Part shown: piece by piece, positions 43,977-49,834 of the stretch
Numbering within the stretch: the first letter of the stretch is position 1
How the letters are laid out: each line of letters starts with the position of its first letter
Assembly: GCA_003254885.1 (NCBI GenBank)
Contig: QANT01004983.1
Coordinates: 1-49,834 of the forward strand
Origin: Purshia tridentata
Taxonomy: Eukaryota > Streptophyta > Magnoliopsida > Rosales > Rosaceae
Direction: 5' to 3'
Length of the DNA: 49,834 bases
Notes under the pieces: generated by a model
Databases searched by the model: none
What the model saw: only the letters and a program-made list of their open reading frames with translations
Told to the model about the DNA's origin: nothing
Translations under genes and position numbers: made by a program

Positions 43977-45789
43977 TTAGTTCACTTGAACTCCAGTGTC
44001 ATATGTTTGTCCCACTTTCCAGTCTTGAGGTATGTTATTGACAGGAACAACCCAGGTCTCATCACCATCATCATCACTGAATAGCATCCTTATTTGCAAG
44101 GGTCCACTCGGGGGTGAAGTAGTTGTCCAAACTGCTCCATAACTCCTGTCCAGTAACTTACAGCCAAAATTTTGCGTCTGCAACATTTTCAATTCAAATC
44201 TTTCAATTATACAATGATGAAGATGACATATAAGAATCAATAAAGAAAGTAAGTGTTGATAAGAACAAGAGTAGTCTAGAGAAAAGATAAGAACATGACT
44301 GGATTAATCACATGCAGCAGTTTTCATTTGGTAATTAATCAGAGAATACAGAAACTCTTTCTTCTTAATTTGTATTGTTTTCCTGTGCTTGAAACTGTAA
44401 ACTGTTATTGTGTCATAGCATGCATGTTTCGTTAAAAACCATCGACGGCCACCTTTTTTTGACTCTCATCCACTACTGTGTTAAGTGACATGATTCTTGT
44501 ATGAAAAATGCTTGCAAGGAGCAAAAGAAATTTGGTATGGTTCATATATGTTGACCGCATAAAAATATTGAGAACTAACAAGGACCATACATAAGAACTC
44601 TCGATCACTTAAAAGAATGATGCCTTTTGTCTACGTGTATGATCAACTAAAGAAGGGTACCACGTGAGAGGGAGTGTTGGAGCACTAGTGCCACGTTGAT
44701 TGGGCCAAGTGTCTAATAAGCAATATATACTTATTGAGTCTCTCAACCAAATAATTCAAATTTTTTGGGATGAATATTCAATAGAAATAGAAAGATCATG
44801 CAAGCTTAACTAAAATTAATGAAGAGCATATTACCTCACATAGTTGGACAGCTGTAATATCTTTCTTCCCTTGTTGGTACCATAGAACAAAAGCCAAGTA
44901 ATGAGGATAAGTACTGTTCTCATCAATCTTGACTGTAATATTTTTGTTGGGGTAGCTGCATGAAATACTGTTTTGCGAAGAGAGACAAAGAAGCTACTTG
45001 AGTTAGTTTCTATCCATCATCTTAAGTTTATCATTAAAATAAGAACTATACTTAGTGATTAATGATCTTTCTTAATCCTCAAAGTTGGTTCAGTATGTAA
45101 GCTTCTACCGTCTGTATTCGATGTCAAGAACACCAAGAGATAACAGATAAGCAGCTGCATCAGGGGTTTGAGCCATCCGGCCAAACGCTCGTTTACTCAT
45201 GATAAAATCCGTGCGATCACTCGAACCTTGGTCAGTTATAACTACATTCACTCCTTTGTCTGTGCACTTGGCACTGTTGCTGCACCTCACCTAATCATGA
45301 TGACCATGAAGGAAAAAAGAATTATTATCTGAACATACAGTTTCGCATGTTATGTTGTCATACTGTCTATCAATTAAGCTGGTTCATTAAAGATTTGCAG
45401 GTTCGAATTAAATCTTTATGTTTTCAAATTTCATGTACTCGATCACCTGGTAACAAGCACCACATCCGACCCCGTTGCGATAGAGCTCGGAGGCAGCTGA
45501 GACATCCCCACCATTAAGTGTTGCTCCAAAGGAACCAAACCCGCATGCACCTACTGCAGTTCCAAAACAAAAAAATTAGTAAGCATGCATCTCTATCAAT
45601 TCAGTGGCACATACGTAGCATGCATGCACAGGAAGGTCTCTTACTTTCTGTTCCTTGTTCTTCAGAATTGGGATAATAAGTTGCCCGAGAATGAACAAAA
45701 CAGTCACTACATGTTGCAGCCTCACCCTTAATTTGTGTCAAAAGAAAAAGAATGAAAAGAGAAAGTGGAGAGCATAGAGAGAGAGCCAT
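43977..45789 (-). CDS. EXLB1: Expansin-like B protein
   Basis: Secreted cell-wall protein of the expansin superfamily. Five exons (45645-45789, 45447-45553, 45109-45290, 44835-44967, 43977-44177) join in frame to 255 aa. A signal peptide covers about 1-24 (hydrophobic LFILFLLTQ core, then GEAATC). The double-psi beta-barrel domain has [27 protein letters not shown], then [17 protein letters not shown]. The C-terminal CBM63-like domain runs from about 146, with [30 protein letters not shown] and the ending [18 protein letters not shown] with DIEYRR points to EXLB rather than EXLA. The HFD motif of true alpha/beta expansins is not seen, as is usual for expansin-like proteins, so wall-loosening activity is unproven. 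A TATA box lies about 107 bp upstream. Confidence 0.93.
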
Positions 45790-45895
45790 TATAAGGACTG
45801 GACAAGAAAATTATGCAAGAGATTGAGAGGTATTAGCTTGCTAGAAAAATAATGAAAGGTGGTATTTGCATGAAGATATAGCTAAATGGTTACCG

Positions 45896-45903
45896 TATTT
45901 ATA
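45896..45903 (-). promoter_or_regulatory. TATA box of the expansin-like gene
   Basis: TATAAATA on the minus strand, about 107 bases before the ATG at 45789 and preceded downstream by no other candidate. Motif and spacing only. Confidence 0.6.
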
Positions 45904-45904
45904 G

Positions 45905-48900
45905 TACTATAAAGTCCATATTTTCAATTTGGGTAAACCTCACCAACTTTGACATTCTGCTTGAAGAATTTTTTGAACGAGTGGAATTCTGTTACAAGTG
46001 TTAATTTGTCGGCTACCTTCCTAGCTAGATTTATTTACTTGATTTAGAATATTATTGTGGAAAAGTACAATTCTTTCTGACTTTTCAAATGTGATGGTGG
46101 TTTTTCTTCCCCTCTTGAATTCTTTGGTATATTCAATTAGCAAAAAGTGATCATTATCTGAACTGTATTCAAGTGTGAATCATTTAGTTAACCAAATTGA
46201 AATTTCATAATCAGATGAGTATAGAAGTTAGAGTTAACCCAAAACCAATTGTTAATGAGTGGAGAGGTCGTGATATTTTTGTGACGTGAGGTTCACGCTT
46301 CATTGTATATTGGGTGATGCAAGCATGTGTTATCCAACACTGAGCATAATACGCTGATGGTTTATTCTGGTACACTCTAGCAATGAGTAGATCAAGACGC
46401 TCATGATCAACCTTAAATATTATGATACAAACTTACAAGGTTTCAAATTTCAATATACTTTCAAACAGTTCCCGGCATCCTGCTCTATTTTAATTTTCTC
46501 CATCATTCAATCTTTAAATAGTCTCTTTTTCTCTGTTTCAGTCTACAATTTTTGCAGTTTTTTATGAAATTCTCAAAGTCAGAAGCAGCAACAAAGCAAC
46601 TGCATATTGTGGATAAGCATTTACAAGGTAGGAAGTATTTCATTCTCACATTTGTACATACAATTTGACCACTACAAGGCTCAGTTGACACTGACTTTCC
46701 GAACACCAGAGAGAGAGAGAGAGAGAGGTTAGAATCAAAGACTGAGACCTTTGAATGAGCAAATTAACACGAAATTGATCAACTTGAAAATGGAATTAAG
46801 AGGGACAGTTAGGTGCTTCTGCACTTGAGCATCCTGGCCTATGTAATATTCTTAATATATATGTTCCCACCTAGCTACTACTAGTTATTATGAGCACATG
46901 GGCTGTGATTTCTGGGTGTGTAAGTTCTTAGGAAACACCTTTCATTCATAGATATTGGATAAAGATGGCTCAAACTACCAAATGTGTCGGCAGGCAACAT
47001 AAAAGAGTACAAATAATTAAATAAACACATTGTTTTCTACAGAATTGTATATATATATATATATTAGTGTATATATAATAAGCTCAGTGGATCACTATTT
47101 AATTGATGGTAATTATTAGATATAGCATCAAGTAATTTGCACTTTGATTCAAAGCATAGTGTAGCTCATTAGATGAATTTCCTTGAAGTTCACTCCAAGC
47201 ATGCCCCTCGGTCCAAGTTGATCCATGAATACAAATTTTTATGAAGTTATTCTATTACATATAGCAGGCATAGAATATGTGTAGGACATAGTTTCTTATG
47301 CATGCTCATAATGAAAATTTCCTGCTATATATACGACACTTTGGTGAAACTTCAATCTAGTTAATAATATCCATATTGAGCTTTTTTATTTCTTTTTTTT
47401 CATATATATATATATATAAATTGAGCTGATTGAGCTGACTATGTCACTTTTGTTGACAGGCACACTGTGAAGATGCTTGGCACTTTACAGTATGCCGACG
47501 AAGACTGCCATTAAGGAAAAGAATAGAAAGCCATTAAAAACCAAGGAAATCATCATTACATGGAAACCATTTTTGGGGTTTGGCCTACCACACGCAAGTC
47601 TCAATTCAATTATCTAAGACATGGGAATAAATAAAACGTAGATCATAAGCTTGCAACTTGCAACTTGCAAGGCATTAGTTCCTGGACCGTATGGATATAA
47701 TTTGACATGGAACTACAGCGATTCAACTGTTTACAAGTTTATATCTTAGTATAAAAAAATAAAAAAAATACCTGATGCCATAGATTTTTTTTTATATATC
47801 AAGATTTTCTATATATCAAGATTCAAGACCCAAATATCAGGACACTCGGTTGTATCCTGTGCTTCATTGTTTTCTTATGTGCTTGTTTTTACTTGACTTT
47901 TAATTTTAGCGTTGTATTGTAAATTTAATGGTATATGAGCAAAAGAAAAATTATGGATTCGTAACAGTACTTTTGAATGTGAGAGATCAAACAATAAACT
48001 CTTTGATCTATAATATATATATATATAGCTTATTATTATTTTTACGCTCATAATACATTGCTGATAATAAAACGAGCAAAAACATGAACACCATCAATCC
48101 ATTTCGATTTTGGAATGATCTTTCTGAAAAAAATTTAGTGTGACAGTCACAACGATATGTGGTATTAATAATTAATTTATATGTTACAATATAAGTAAAT
48201 GAGATGTCTATACTTAGAGTTTAAGATTTTATATATTAATAATATTACACAAATTATAATTCGAATGGATTAATCACAACGCCATGTGGTAATATGCTCA
48301 CAAATCCTTAACAAATTGTTGAGATTCTTTATAAAACGTTAGTGGATTTTATAGATAACTTTTAAAATTATATAAATAAAAAGAAAGCCCCATCGGCTGT
48401 CCAATATAAACAACGCACCATAATAAGAAAAAGTGAGTCTAGGGGCACCCAAGAGTATTACCACATCACTTAATTTTTTTAAAATAAAATTATATAAAAT
48501 TAAAAATAATAACTGAAGAAAAAAAAATCTAGAAAACATAACCAGATGATGAAAGGGGCGGAGCTAGCTCGAATTCTTGGCCTGGTTAGGGCTTTACCTT
48601 AGCTTGTTTTGAACCCTAGTAATATTTTAGGGCTCAATCCTATTTTTACCCTATTACCCTTATAATTAATATTGGTTTTTGGAAATTTTTTCCATAAAAA
48701 TTCTGCTTGTTTCTACCACTGATATTGGGTTTTGGTGATCATGATCGAACCTTGACTTGCTTGCTGATGGATTATCTATTTGCTCCGATTGAGAAACTTG
48801 ATAGATACAATTGTGTTAAAAATAAATAATAAGTGTAATTTACACTCCCTATAATAATAAATTACCACACCTAATACTTGCAATGTTAAAAACACACTTA

Positions 48901-49834
48901 TATCTTTAAAAATGATAAAGAAACTCACGTTATAAACGTGAACCACTGATGTTGGAACACTTGTTGTCTCCTTTCTTAGTTTTTAGCATATTGGACAGAT
49001 AATTATTATTCGACAGTAACTTTGACAATGACAAATAGTAACAATGGTTTTTACTATTAAAATTAGAGTGGATGTGATTGCATATATTAGATTTTGTAGT
49101 TGTTAATTTTTAATATATTTATATAAGGAAACGACATAAGATGTCTATAAGCATTATTTATGCGATTTTTTGGTAGTCTTGTTGCCTAGTAACAAAAATG
49201 CTGAACAGAATGTATGTGTCGAGCACTTGACTCATTAAAATAAATCGGCATATCACTATATTTTTGCAGGTGGACCGTTCTATTAGACCATTTTTTAATT
49301 TGTGCAAAACCCTTAATTTGTTTCAAAATTAAACATATTATGACAATAAAATTGAAAATTTTGAACGAGAAGATTTGAATGTTGGGTATCCAGACTCTAG
49401 AGATCACTCTTGGGTGTATGATCGACTCACTATTCATATTATCTTGAGATGAGGCCCATGACATAATAGAATGAATTGAATTACACGTGCAAATTGTGCG
49501 AGTCTTAAAGTTTCCATCTAAGTCCAATGATGTACGTAATGCCCAATTTAAACATGTTATGTTTCAATGATAAAAGTGCTCCCCACCAACTGCAGCTGTG
49601 CAATTCGACCCAATCTGCACTCTGTTCGGCTGTATGTTTTAATATTATTATTTTTTTGTAACTTTTTAACACTTTTTAACCTGAATTTTAAATCCGTTTT
49701 TACTTCCCCACTTAAAAGTAAAGTCAATATAACACCCAAGGAATTAAATTTCGTAATTTTTCTGAAATTTTCATTTTTTTGAGGTCTTGAAATATTACTA
49801 AATCGAAATTATTAAAATTTTGTTAAAAGTTTCA
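45905..49834. other. AT-rich intergenic sequence, no gene recognised
   Basis: Almost 4 kb without a supported gene. It holds simple repeats: GA-dinucleotide near 46708-46727, and AT-dinucleotide near 47049-47066, 47403-47419 and 48010-48027. The segment 48548-48640 begins GGGGCGGAGCTAGC and contains GAACCCTAG and TTTTAGGGCTC, unlike the surroundings. It resembles the end of a DNA transposon, but no partner end was found. Confidence 0.5.

Overview
The window is plant nuclear DNA from a eudicot, probably a woody rosid. It is AT-rich, the genes carry short GT-AG introns, and the products are plant-type: a CC-NB-ARC resistance protein, an E-class PPR protein, an expansin-like protein, MAMYB and a mitochondrial ferredoxin. 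A Rosaceae origin is my impression from protein style only. Single Ns at 3815, 6010 and 33469 (the last two in homopolymers) show this is an assembled draft. There is no prokaryotic or CRISPR content.

Left part (1-16 kb). A minus-strand CC-NB-ARC resistance gene is cut by the left edge. About 6 kb of repeat-rich DNA follows, with hairpins that look like CACTA subterminal repeats, one MITE and a three-copy AT-rich repeat. Next is a three-exon, AOP-like 2-oxoglutarate dioxygenase. Then comes a small GC-rich 91-aa minus-strand gene, head to head with a complete nine-exon phosphoacetylglucosamine mutase (UDP-GlcNAc synthesis) that uses one GC-AG intron.

Middle (16-36 kb). This part holds an RNase-H-like retroelement relic, a mitochondrial-type bS21 ribosomal protein whose exon end and splice donor are tandemly duplicated, and a U6 snRNA gene with its upstream element. 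It also holds a truncated eIF3b-like RRM gene, a seven-exon mitochondrial [2Fe-2S] ferredoxin and a VPS55 endosomal protein gene, all on the minus strand. A decayed Ty3/gypsy protease fragment with LTR-like sequence lies upstream of the ferredoxin gene. A GC-richer, organelle-like insert lies in the VPS55 5' region.

Right part (36-49.8 kb). A roughly 700-bp element with long terminal inverted repeats and a roughly 150-bp MITE precede a head-to-head pair about 200 bp apart: MAMYB (minus) and a PPR protein (plus) resembling Arabidopsis At1g32415. An expansin-like B gene (minus) follows convergently. The last 4 kb is AT-rich intergenic DNA. The genes are ordinary housekeeping or stress genes and do not form a pathway. 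VPS55 near this PPR gene recalls the neighbouring Arabidopsis loci At1g32410 and At1g32415.
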